Assembly: GCA_036443405.1 (NCBI GenBank)
Contig: JAZFYD010000238.1
Span: forward strand, 1-34,551
Direction of reading: 5' to 3'
Length of the DNA: 34,551 nt
Source: JAZFYD01 sp036443405
Lineage (GTDB): Bacteria; Planctomycetota; PLA2
Part shown: positions 15,133-23,276 of the stretch, piece after piece
Numbering within the stretch: the stretch's first letter is position 1
How the letters are laid out: every line of letters starts with the position of its first letter
Translations under genes and position numbers: made by a program
Notes under the pieces: model-generated
Told to the model about the DNA's origin: nothing
What the model saw: the letters and a program-made list of their open reading frames with translations, nothing else
Databases searched by the model: none

Positions 15133-16137
15133 TCAGACCTCCCAAGTGTCTCCAGAATGCAAAAGCGCCATCAGATCCGGCTCGTTCTTGGCCTTGGCCG
15201 CGTCGATCTGGGCGTGAATCGACTCGCCGAGCGTCGGGAAACGCTCGCGGCGGAATACGCCCATCGGAACCGGGAACTCCGGGGACTCGACGCGGGACAT
15301 CAGGTACGCAAGCGACTCGTCGGCTTCGTCGTGCACGGCGAGATCGGCTTCGGTGATGCCGTTTTCGCCGATCGTCACGACCTCGGGCTGCAGCCCGTTC
15401 AGGCGAATGCCGCGATCCCCGTTCTTGCCGAACACCATCGGCTTGCCGTGCTCCAGGAACAGCACGTTCTCCTCACGACTCCCGCGATCGGTGACGTGTT
15501 TCCAAGTGCCGTCGTTGAAGATGTTGCAGTTCTGGAAGATCTCGATGAACGAGGACCCCTTGTGCGACGCGGCCGCCTTGAGCATGTCCTGCAGGTGCGC
15601 GCCGAAGACATCCGCGCTGCGAGCGACAAACGACGCCTCCGCGGAGAGCGCGAAGGAGATCGGCGCGACCGGGCGGTCGATGTTGCCGAGCGGCGTCGAT
15701 TTCGTGACTTTTCCGAACTCCGATGTCGGTGACGTCTGGCCCTTCGTCAGACCGTAGATCCGGTTGTTGAAGAGCATGATGTTGATGTCGATGTTGCGGC
15801 GCAGGGCGTGCAGCAGGTGGTTGCCGCCGATGCTCAGGCCGTCGCCGTCGCCGGTCACGACCCACACGCTGAGGTCGGGCCGCGACGCTTTCAAGCCCGT
15901 CGCGATCGTCGGCGCGCGGCCGTGGATCGTGTGGAACCCGTAACAATCGACGTAATACGGAAAGCGGCTCGAGCAACCGATGCCCGAGATGATGACGATC
16001 TTCTCGCGCGGAATACCTAGCTGCGCGAACACGCCCTGGACGGAAGCCAGGATCGCGTAGTCGCCGCAACCGGGACACCAGCGAACCTGCTGGTCCGAAA
16101 CGAAGTCCTTGCGGGTTAGCGTGTCGGTCGGGTTCAT
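15133..16137 (-). CDS. korB: 2-oxoacid:ferredoxin oxidoreductase, beta subunit
   Basis: 334 residues; the thiamine-diphosphate subunit that decarboxylates a 2-oxoacid (2-oxoglutarate most likely) to acyl-CoA with reduction of ferredoxin. WCPGCGDYAIL gives C21 and C24; with C55 (GIGCSS) and C204 (FQNCN) these are the four expected [4Fe-4S] ligands. The ThDP motif is GDGD (96-99) through NN (124-125). The 'FHTIHGRAPTIATGLK' segment is typical of KorB/ForB. The start ATG overlaps the alpha-subunit stop (ATGA), and the CBS gene follows after one base. In Krebs-cycle terms it replaces or runs opposite to 2-oxoglutarate dehydrogenase. Pyruvate specificity cannot be excluded from sequence alone. Confidence 0.93.
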   Translation of the reverse strand: MNPTDTLTRKDFVSDQQVRWCPGCGDYAILASVQGVFAQLGIPREKIVIISGIGCSSRFPYYVDCYGFHTIHGRAPTIATGLKASRPDLSVWVVTGDGDGLSIGGNHLLHALRRNIDINIMLFNNRIYGLTKGQTSPTSEFGKVTKSTPLGNIDRPVAPISFALSAEASFVARSADVFGAHLQDMLKAAASHKGSSFIEIFQNCNIFNDGTWKHVTDRGSREENVLFLEHGKPMVFGKNGDRGIRLNGLQPEVVTIGENGITEADLAVHDEADESLAYLMSRVESPEFPVPMGVFRRERFPTLGESIHAQIDAAKAKNEPDLMALLHSGDTWEV

Positions 16138-17981
16138 CCGAGCAACTCCTCGATGCGTGCCATGAGCTCGCTGACCTTGAAGGGCTGGCCTTCGACCTTG
16201 TTGAATCCGATCGCGTCCACGAGGTACCGCGCGCGGAGCAAGAGCAGGAGCTGCCCCGAGTTGAGTTCGGGCACCAGCACCTTCTTGAAGCGCTTCATGA
16301 TGTCACCCAGATTCGCGGCGAACGGGTTCAAGTGCCGCAGATGGATGTGCGCGACCGACTTACCGTCGCCCTGGAGGTTTCTCACGGCCGCCGTCAACGA
16401 ACCGTGCGTGCCCCCCCACCCAACGACCAACACATCGCCACTGTCGGGCCCGTCGATCTCGAGATCCGGAATCTCCTGCACGATGCGCGCAATCTTTTCG
16501 GCGCGCAGCGCGGTCATGCGTTGGTGGTTTTTCGGCTCGTAGTTCACGTTGCCGGTGAGTTCCTGCTTTTCCAGACCGCCGATGCGATGCTCGAGCCCGG
16601 GTGTGCCGGGCCGCACCCACGGGCGCGCCAACGTCACATCGTCGCGCGCGTAGGGCTGGAATCCCTCGGCCTGATCGCTCGTCGCGTACACGACGTCGAT
16701 CTCCGGCAGTTCGTCGAGGCTGGTCGGCAGCTTCCACGGCTCCGCGCCGTTCGCGAGGTAACCGTCGCTGAGGATGAACACCGGGACCATGTACTTGATC
16801 GCGATGCGCACGGCCTCGAATGCGACTTCGAAGCAATCGGAGGGCGTGGAAGGCGCGAGGATCGGCAACGGTAGATCGCCGTTTCGGCAGAACATCGCCT
16901 GCAGAAGATCGGACTGCTCCGTCTTCGTCGGCATGCCCGTGCTCGGACCCGCGCGTTGGATGTTCGCGATCACGAGCGGCAACTCGACCATCGCGGCCAA
17001 GCCGAGTGATTCGGATTTGAGCGCGACGCCCGGGCCGCTCGTGCAGGTCACTCCGAGCTTGCCGCCGAAGGCAGCACCGATCACCGAGCCGATCGCCGCG
17101 ATCTCGTCCTCGGCCTGGTGTGTGATCACGCCGAAGTTCTTGAACTTCACGAGCTCGTGCAGCACGTCGCTCGCGGGCGTGATCGGGTACGCGCCATAGA
17201 ACATCTGGATACCGGCGCGCGAGCTGGCGGCGACGAGGCCGAGAGCGAGGGCGGTGTTGCCCGCGATGTTTCTGTAGAGGCCCGGCTTGGTCGGTGCCGG
17301 CGGAACCTCGTAGCGCACCTGAAACGACTCGCTGGCGTCGCAGTACGCGTAACCGGCGCGCAACGCGATCGAGTTCGCCTTCACGATGTCGGGTTTCTTC
17401 GCGAACTTCTTCTCGATGAACGCAAGCGTCCCGTCCATGGAACGGCTGAACAGCCAGTACATCATGCCGAGGGAGAAGAAGTTCTTGCAGCGAACCTTCT
17501 CCTTATGCGTGAGCGACTCGACCTCCTCGAGCGCTTTGACGGTCAGCGAGCTGAGCGGCACCGCGAACAGGCGGTACTTCGCGAGCGAGCCGTCCTCGAG
17601 CGGGTTGCTTTCGATGCCCGCCTTGGCGAAATTGCGCTTGTCGAATGCGTCGGTATCACAGACCACGATGCCGTTTGCGGGCAGGTCGTCGATATTCACC
17701 TTCAGCGCCGCGGGGTTCATCGCCACCAGCACGTCCGGCTGATCACCGGGTGTGTAGATCTCCGTGGACGAGAAGTGGAGTTGGAACCCACTGACGCCCG
17801 GAAGCGTGCCGGCCGGCGCGCGGATCTCGGCCGGGAAGTCGGGGTAGGTCGCGATGTCGTTGCCGAACAGCGCAGCCGTGTTGGTGAATTGGCCGCCGGT
17901 GACCTGAATGCCGTCGCCACTGTCGCCCGCAATTCGAATCACGACGGTGTCGAGCCGCTCGCTCTGTGTGGTTGTGCTCAT
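16134..17981 (-). CDS. korA: 2-oxoacid:ferredoxin oxidoreductase, fused gamma-alpha subunit
   Basis: 615 residues. The N-terminal ~190 residues are the gamma domain ('RIAGDSGDGIQVTGGQF', 'TYPDFPAEIRAPAGTLPG', 'DVLVAMNPAAL'), followed by the alpha domain with YPITPASDVLHEL, 'HQAEDEIAAIGSVIGAAFGG', 'CTSGPGVALKSESLGLA' and QRAGPSTGMPTKTEQSDLL. This fused gamma-alpha layout is the common two-subunit KorAB form. There is no ferredoxin-like delta subunit, so an external ferredoxin must dock on KorB. The start ATG is 17981; TGCAAT ends six bases upstream of it on the minus strand. It heads the korA-korB-CBS operon, divergent from the peptidase gene at 18056 with 74 bases between. Confidence 0.93.
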   Translation of the reverse strand: MSTTTQSERLDTVVIRIAGDSGDGIQVTGGQFTNTAALFGNDIATYPDFPAEIRAPAGTLPGVSGFQLHFSSTEIYTPGDQPDVLVAMNPAALKVNIDDLPANGIVVCDTDAFDKRNFAKAGIESNPLEDGSLAKYRLFAVPLSSLTVKALEEVESLTHKEKVRCKNFFSLGMMYWLFSRSMDGTLAFIEKKFAKKPDIVKANSIALRAGYAYCDASESFQVRYEVPPAPTKPGLYRNIAGNTALALGLVAASSRAGIQMFYGAYPITPASDVLHELVKFKNFGVITHQAEDEIAAIGSVIGAAFGGKLGVTCTSGPGVALKSESLGLAAMVELPLVIANIQRAGPSTGMPTKTEQSDLLQAMFCRNGDLPLPILAPSTPSDCFEVAFEAVRIAIKYMVPVFILSDGYLANGAEPWKLPTSLDELPEIDVVYATSDQAEGFQPYARDDVTLARPWVRPGTPGLEHRIGGLEKQELTGNVNYEPKNHQRMTALRAEKIARIVQEIPDLEIDGPDSGDVLVVGWGGTHGSLTAAVRNLQGDGKSVAHIHLRHLNPFAANLGDIMKRFKKVLVPELNSGQLLLLLRARYLVDAIGFNKVEGQPFKVSELMARIEELLG

Positions 17982-18055
17982 GCGTGAATTGCAATCGTAG
18001 CTTCGCGCCGATGCCGAACAAGGTTTTCCCGGAGATCCGTCCCTACAATGGCGCG
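17982..18055. promoter_or_regulatory. Divergent promoter region, korA and M1/M28 peptidase gene
   Basis: 74 bases serve both directions. Rightward, TACAAT (18044-18049) ends six bases before ATG 18056. Leftward, TGCAAT (minus strand, 17993-17988) ends six bases before ATG 17981; TACGAT (17999-17994) is an alternative. Neither gene has a Shine-Dalgarno sequence, and no -35 stands out. Confidence 0.45.
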
Positions 18056-21000
18056 ATGCGAACCCTGGTTTTGATCGCCGTCCTCGCGACCTCGGCTGCG
18101 GCCGAAGACGCCCGCATTCGCTCCCATGACATCCGGCTAAAGATCGACCCCGCCACCGGCAGTTTCGAGGCCACAGACACCCTCTTCGTCACGGGACCGG
18201 GGACCGTCGACGCCAGGCCACAGCGAAAAGGGGTGAAACTCACCAAGCTCACGCTCGAGGACGTCGTGGTCGAGGGCAGCGCGCTGAACTTGGCGAAAGG
18301 CGTGCACAAGATCACCGTCGTCTGGAAAGGCTCGATGAAGGCCAGCGTGCAGAAACAAAAAGGGCCGACTTGGGTCGCGGGCGACACGACCTCCGGCACG
18401 ATCGGGGAGAAAGGCAGCTATCTCCCCGGCGGGTTCTACGTCCCGTCGAAACACCCGGCGCTCTTCTCAGTCACGATCGAGGTCCCGCTCCCTCACAAGG
18501 CCGTGTCGCAGGGCGTGCGACGCTCGGAAACGACCAAGGACGGCTGGTACAGCGTGAGGTACGAGGGCCGCTCGCCCGTCGACCAACTCGTGGTCGTCAC
18601 CGGCCCGTATGAGATCGACGAGCGCGAGATCGGCGACACGACCTGCCGGACCTATCTCTACGCCGAGGAGCGCAAGTTCGCCAAGCTCCTGCTCGACAGC
18701 GTCGAGGTGGAGTTGCCCCGGTACGAGGCCCAGCTGGGCAAGCTGCCCGGCGGCCGCTTCGACGTCGTCGAGAACTTCTTCGCGACGGGCTACGGGTTCC
18801 CCGAGTTCACGCTGCTGGGCCAGAGCGTCATCCAGTACGTCTGCTCGAAGGCGGTGCGCCAGGGCGCCAAGACCCTGCCCGCGGGGTATCTCGACCACGA
18901 GCTCGTGCACTGCTGGCTAGGCAACTACGCGCTGGTGGACTACGAAAAGGGCAACTGGTGCGAGGCGCTGACGACGTATCTGTCGAACTACGGCGCATCC
19001 GAACGCGAGAAGCGCGACGCAGCGTATCGCCGCAAGGTCAGCCGCATGTACTCGCTCAAGGTGCGCCCGAAAAACGAGTACCCGCTGCTCGAGTTCAAGA
19101 GCAAGGTGCACGACTACGAAAATGACATCGGCTACGGCAAGGGCTCGATGGTATTTCACATGTTCCGGAGAAAGGTCGGCGACGCGCCTTTCCAGCGCGG
19201 CTTGCGCAAGATCGTCGAGCAGGGCGGCGGCAAGGCGCTCGGGTGGAACGACGTCGCCAAGCTGATGGTCGAAGGCTCTGGATCCGCCGAGCATCGTGAT
19301 TGGTTCAAGCCGTGGTTGGAGCGCAAGGGCGGACCGATCCTCGAAGTGGGCACGCTGTCGGTTTCTGGCAACCGGCTCGTGGGCACCATCCGCCAGACGC
19401 AGGACGGCCCGGCGTACTCCCTCGATGTCCCGGTGCGCATCACGACCGCCGACGGTGTCGAGGACCACATCGTCGCGGCGTCGTCCAAGGAGTCGCCGTT
19501 CGTGCTCGATCTGAAGGCCGCGCCGAAAAAGATCGAACTCGACCCGGACCACCACGTGTTCCGCATCACCGCGCCGCAACACGTCGCGCCGTGTTTGAAC
19601 GCGGTGCTGAAGTCCGGGAACCCTGTCGGCTGGGGCGACAAGGAGGTCCTGGCGAGCATGGGCGTGAAGGCGACGACGGATGTTGGCGCCGACGTGCCCT
19701 CGGGCTACCTGGTTCTCGGCAAGTTGCCGGACTCGGCGAAGGCGCTCATCGCAGGCGGAGTTACCCGTCACGACAAGACGATCCGCGTGCTGGCCGACCG
19801 GTTCACGATCCAGGGAGTCGAGTACGCAAACCCCGAGTCCGCGCTCGTCCTGAGCTTCCGCGACAAGGACGGACTTCCGTGGACCATGTTCCACGCCAAC
19901 TCCGAAGCCGGGTTCGCACGCGTGCGCTACCTGCCCTATTACGGATCGGACGGCTACGTCGTCTTCACGGGCCGCGACGTCACCGCGCGCGGCGACTTTC
20001 CCGGCGATCCGCGTTCCAGGCGCACGATCACCAAGCGCGCCCAACGCGAGCCCGAACCGTTGCTGCGCGACCTGCTCTGGCTCACCGATGCAAAGTTCCA
20101 AGGACGCAAGGCCGGCACGATGGCCGCCCACAAACTCGGCAACGAGTTGCGCGGACGGCTGCTGCAAACCGGCGCGACGTACGTGAAAGGCCCGCCCGTG
20201 CCGGTGCCCTACGGAAACGCCGAGGGCCCGCTGAGCCTCGTCCTGGTCAACGGCGACAAGCGGACCGAGATCGACACCGGGTTTTTCCCGATGCACATTG
20301 GCGCGCCGCCCCCGCGGCCGGTGGTCTTTGCCAAGGTCGTCGAGCATCCTTCGGACGACGTCCGGGACGCGTTGGTGCTCCTGCCGGAGGACGCGGATCT
20401 GGAGCTTTGCAAGCGATACAGCAAGGAGGGCGCGGCGATGCTGGCCCTGGTCGCCACGGACGAGACGATGCAAAAGCGCGCGAACGACGCAGCGTGGCCC
20501 GAGACCGTTCCGCCCGCCCTCGCCGAGCGCGCGCGCGCCAACATCGAAGGCATCGGCCGCCAGGCGGCAGCGCGTTCGAGGGGGCCGCAACTGCTGACGC
20601 CGTGTGTGTACCTGCCGCCCAAGACCGCGGACGCGCTGAAGAACTCCGGCGGCCGCGGTGTCTTCAGCTATTCGATCCGGTGGCACACCGTCACGACGAG
20701 CAACATCGTCGCGCGCATGGGCCCCGACGGCCCGGGCGTCGTGCTGTCCGCGCACTGGGACGGGGTCGGACAAAACGGAAGCAGGATTCCGCAGAACGCC
20801 TCCGACAACGCCGCCGGGGTCGCAACGCTCTTGTTCGTCGCCGAGCGCCTAAAGCGCGACGCGGACGCAGGCAAACTCAAACGCGGCGTGATCTTCGCGC
20901 TGTTCGGCGCCGAGGAGATCGGGCTGCTGGGCTCGCGCTGGTTCACGCGGCTCCTGCCGACGGGCAAGTACATGGCGAAACCCGTCGCGGCGGTCAACGT

Positions 21001-21337
21001 CGACGGTGTCGGCAGCCACAGCAAGCGCGAGGTGTTCCTCATCGGCCGCTCGAAATATCCGAAGCTGTTCGAGGTGTTCGAGGCGGCCAGGAAACAGAGC
21101 AACCTCACGCTCGGCCGCGACATCGACCGCTTCGCGTACCGCGAGGGCTCGGACCATTGGCCGCTGCACGAGGCGGGCATCCCCGCGGTGACGATCTACA
21201 CGGCCGGCTATCGCATCATGAACACGCCGCTGGACACGATCGACCGCGTGGACATGGAGACCCTCCGCCGCACGGCGCGCCTCACCTACCGAATGATCCG
21301 CGACCTAGCGACGGCGGAGACGCTGGCTCTGAATTAG
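18056..21337 (+). CDS. Secreted double peptidase: M1-type domain fused to M28-type domain
   Basis: 1093 residues from ATG 18056, which opens a signal peptide (MRTLVLIAVLATSAAAED). The first part resembles M1 aminopeptidases: a beta-rich N-terminal domain, then HELVH (H281, E282, H285) with the third ligand E303 in WCEAL, and a Tyr in 'IGYGKGSMVFHMF' like the M1 catalytic Tyr. The spacing HEXXH-x17-E is one residue shorter than usual. A middle region (about 500-680) is unrecognised. The last ~420 residues are an M28 domain with all five zinc/catalytic positions: H900 (AHWDG), D917 (SDNAAG), E953-E954 (GAEEIGLLGS), D983 (VNVDGVG) and H1034 (SDHWPLHEAGIPA). It is probably exported and degrades peptides for nutrition. 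M1-like domains with shortened spacing may be inactive. Confidence 0.9.
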   Translation: MRTLVLIAVLATSAAAEDARIRSHDIRLKIDPATGSFEATDTLFVTGPGTVDARPQRKGVKLTKLTLEDVVVEGSALNLAKGVHKITVVWKGSMKASVQKQKGPTWVAGDTTSGTIGEKGSYLPGGFYVPSKHPALFSVTIEVPLPHKAVSQGVRRSETTKDGWYSVRYEGRSPVDQLVVVTGPYEIDEREIGDTTCRTYLYAEERKFAKLLLDSVEVELPRYEAQLGKLPGGRFDVVENFFATGYGFPEFTLLGQSVIQYVCSKAVRQGAKTLPAGYLDHELVHCWLGNYALVDYEKGNWCEALTTYLSNYGASEREKRDAAYRRKVSRMYSLKVRPKNEYPLLEFKSKVHDYENDIGYGKGSMVFHMFRRKVGDAPFQRGLRKIVEQGGGKALGWNDVAKLMVEGSGSAEHRDWFKPWLERKGGPILEVGTLSVSGNRLVGTIRQTQDGPAYSLDVPVRITTADGVEDHIVAASSKESPFVLDLKAAPKKIELDPDHHVFRITAPQHVAPCLNAVLKSGNPVGWGDKEVLASMGVKATTDVGADVPSGYLVLGKLPDSAKALIAGGVTRHDKTIRVLADRFTIQGVEYANPESALVLSFRDKDGLPWTMFHANSEAGFARVRYLPYYGSDGYVVFTGRDVTARGDFPGDPRSRRTITKRAQREPEPLLRDLLWLTDAKFQGRKAGTMAAHKLGNELRGRLLQTGATYVKGPPVPVPYGNAEGPLSLVLVNGDKRTEIDTGFFPMHIGAPPPRPVVFAKVVEHPSDDVRDALVLLPEDADLELCKRYSKEGAAMLALVATDETMQKRANDAAWPETVPPALAERARANIEGIGRQAAARSRGPQLLTPCVYLPPKTADALKNSGGRGVFSYSIRWHTVTTSNIVARMGPDGPGVVLSAHWDGVGQNGSRIPQNASDNAAGVATLLFVAERLKRDADAGKLKRGVIFALFGAEEIGLLGSRWFTRLLPTGKYMAKPVAAVNVDGVGSHSKREVFLIGRSKYPKLFEVFEAARKQSNLTLGRDIDRFAYREGSDHWPLHEAGIPAVTIYTAGYRIMNTPLDTIDRVDMETLRRTARLTYRMIRDLATAETLALN

Positions 21338-21352
21338 AGGAGGGAAGCAATC

Positions 21353-21436
21353 GCTCCAACGCCGTCGGCCGTGGGGCCCAGTCACCGTAGATCGCGCAAC
21401 CTCATCTGCTCCAACGGCGTCAGCCGTTGGGCCCAG
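21353..21436. repeat. Two copies of a 29-base palindromic repeat (REP-like)
   Basis: Copies at 21353-21381 and 21408-21436 differ at three positions. Each reads GCTCCAACG-x-CGTC-x-GCCGT-x-GGGCCCAG. The second copy contains a perfect stem CCAACGGC-GTCA-GCCGTTGG. They sit in the 103-base gap between the convergent peptidase and UspA genes, the typical place for REP-type elements, and may also stop transcription from either side. Confidence 0.6.
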
Positions 21437-21440
21437 CTAC

Positions 21441-21878
21441 TCAGCGCGTTTCGCGGACGGTCATCACCGGGCAGGGGGCTTTTCGGACGACGCGGGCGGC
21501 GACGCTGCCGAGGAATAGGTGCTCGAGGCCACCCCGGCCGTGGGTGCCCAGGACGATGAGATCGGCCTGGTGGCGCGATGCCGCTTCCAGGATCGCGGGC
21601 TCGGGTTTGCCGTCTTGCAACTCCGTCAACATGTTGCGATCGGGATAGCGGTCCCGCATCTCATCGAGCAGGCTGCGGGCGTTGTCCCGGATCCGCGCCA
21701 GCCCCTCGGTGTTCACAAACGGCCCGAAAGCGCTCTCCACGTGCATCGGAAGGGGCTCCATGACGTGAAACAGGATGGTCACGCCACCCTCCCCGGTCAG
21801 ATCCACGCCGTGCTTCAACACGGTCTCGGACAACTCCGAGAAATCCACCGGAACAAGAACCCGCTGAAAACTGGGCAT
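21441..21878 (-). CDS. Universal stress protein, UspA family
   Basis: 145 residues, a single Usp domain of normal length. The N-terminal strand RVLVPVDFSELSETVL and the C-terminal GTHGRGGLEHLFLGSVA are diagnostic. The latter fits the ATP-binding G-x2-G-x9-G-S pattern, so this is probably the nucleotide-binding class. It ends with 'VVRKAPCPVMTV', the usual last strand. The start ATG 21878 follows AAGG by some eight bases and a possible -10 TATGCT (minus strand, 21895-21890). It is divergent from the sensor kinase gene with 42 bases between, which may mean shared control. The role is stress tolerance; the specific signal is unknown. Confidence 0.92.
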   Translation of the reverse strand: MPSFQRVLVPVDFSELSETVLKHGVDLTGEGGVTILFHVMEPLPMHVESAFGPFVNTEGLARIRDNARSLLDEMRDRYPDRNMLTELQDGKPEPAILEAASRHQADLIVLGTHGRGGLEHLFLGSVAARVVRKAPCPVMTVRETR

Positions 21879-21920
21879 GGCTCGCCTTCAGCATACCCGG
21901 TCTGCGAAAATGGCTGGCTC

Positions 21921-23276
21921 ATGTCGTCCGTGCCCGAATCGGTCCGTCTGAAGTCGACGCTCCCCGAGAGCATCCCGCTCCCGCGTGTCGTCGATGACCG
22001 CGTGCTCAACCGCGAAGTCCTGCTGCTGATCTTCTGCGCGGCGTTCGCCGTCGTGATGTTTCTGACCTTGACCTGGCTGGAAACGACGTGGTTCAGTTCG
22101 CTCGCCACGGAACGCCAAGAGACGATCAAACACATGCGGAACCTCTTCGTTCCGTTTTTCAGCGCGTATCTGGCAGCGCGGGTCTACACGGCCATGACGC
22201 GGCGGTACGAGCGGCAGCTGGAGCGCCACCGCCATCTGTTCGCGCACATCCTCGACACGTCCGTCGACGGCATCGTGACACTGGACGCCGACGACCGCAT
22301 CTCGACCTGGAACCGGGGCGCGACTCAGATCTTCGGTTACTCCGAACAGGAGATCGTGGGCCGGCACGCATCCGCGCTCATCCCGGAGGATGTCAACGAC
22401 TCGGGCGAGTTGAAACGGCTGCGCGACACGATCGAAAAAATGGGCGTGCTGCGCGCGTACGACGCGACGCGCCTGACACGCGACGGGCGGCGGATCCACG
22501 TCGAGGTATCCACGACATTGCTCAGCGACGCGCGCGGACGCTACGCGGGGCGCGCTTCGATCATCCGCGACGTCACCGAGCGCGACCGCATCAGAAAAGA
22601 GCTCGCGAAGAGGGAGAACCTCGCGGCGATCGGCGAGATGGCGGCGGCGGTTGCGCACGAGATCAGGAACCCTCTCGCCGGGATCGGCGGCGCCGTCCAG
22701 GTCATCGGGCGCAGTTTCAAGGAAGACGACGAGCGCGCCGAGGTGGTCACGGAGATTCAAAACCAGGTGCGTCGGCTCGACGAGGCCATCCGCGACCTTC
22801 TGACGTTCGCCCGCCCCACCGCACCCAAGTTCCGGCGCATCGAGGCGGCGGCCTTTACGCAGCGGATCCTGCGCGTCCTCGCCGAGGAGCCTGAACTGAA
22901 ACGCCACGAGATCAAGCTGGACATGGCGGAGCACGTGTCGATGTGGTCGGACCCGCAACTCCTCGAGAACATCCTCCTGAACCTGCTCTTGAACGCGGCG
23001 CAGGCGATGGCGAAACAACCCGGCCTGATCACACTTCGCGCCGTGGAGAAAGACAATTGGGTACTCTACTCGGTCCAGGACAACGGCCCCGGCGTACCCG
23101 CAGACGTGAAACCCAACATCCTCAAACCGTTCTTCACGACAAAGACCCGTGGAACCGGTCTCGGTCTGACGATCGTCAACCGGCTCGTCGAAGACATCGG
23201 CGGCCGGATCAAGGTGGATAGCGAGCCGGGTGAGGGAGCCACGTTCACGCTCGTGCTGCCCAAGGAAGCATCGTGA
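21921..23276 (+). CDS. Membrane PAS-domain sensor histidine kinase (NtrB-like)
   Basis: 451 residues from ATG 21921; the open frame extends further upstream but only through the antisense of the UspA gene. Two hydrophobic helices (about 30-52 and 70-88) are followed by a PAS domain ('ILDTSVDGIVTLDADDRISTWNRG' through 'IIRDVTERD'). The dimerisation/H-box has H246 in AHEIRNPLAGI. The ATPase domain has N-box 'ENILLNLLLNAAQAM', G1 DNGPGVP, F-box 'LKPFFTTKTRGTGLGL' and G2 in GLGL. The short space between the two helices leaves little room for an external sensor, so the PAS domain may detect a cytoplasmic or redox signal. It overlaps the response regulator by four bases (GTGA), so the two are a cognate pair. 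Confidence 0.94.
   Translation: MSSVPESVRLKSTLPESIPLPRVVDDRVLNREVLLLIFCAAFAVVMFLTLTWLETTWFSSLATERQETIKHMRNLFVPFFSAYLAARVYTAMTRRYERQLERHRHLFAHILDTSVDGIVTLDADDRISTWNRGATQIFGYSEQEIVGRHASALIPEDVNDSGELKRLRDTIEKMGVLRAYDATRLTRDGRRIHVEVSTTLLSDARGRYAGRASIIRDVTERDRIRKELAKRENLAAIGEMAAAVAHEIRNPLAGIGGAVQVIGRSFKEDDERAEVVTEIQNQVRRLDEAIRDLLTFARPTAPKFRRIEAAAFTQRILRVLAEEPELKRHEIKLDMAEHVSMWSDPQLLENILLNLLLNAAQAMAKQPGLITLRAVEKDNWVLYSVQDNGPGVPADVKPNILKPFFTTKTRGTGLGLTIVNRLVEDIGGRIKVDSEPGEGATFTLVLPKEAS

Noticed and set aside
19300..21390. A 696-residue plus-strand frame inside the peptidase gene
   Set aside because: Arg-rich shadow of the M1/M28 peptidase, whose own frame contains all active-site motifs.
21519..21920. 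N-terminal extension of the sensor kinase to 585 residues
   Set aside because: The extra part is the antisense of the UspA gene; ATG 21921 begins a typical kinase N-terminus.
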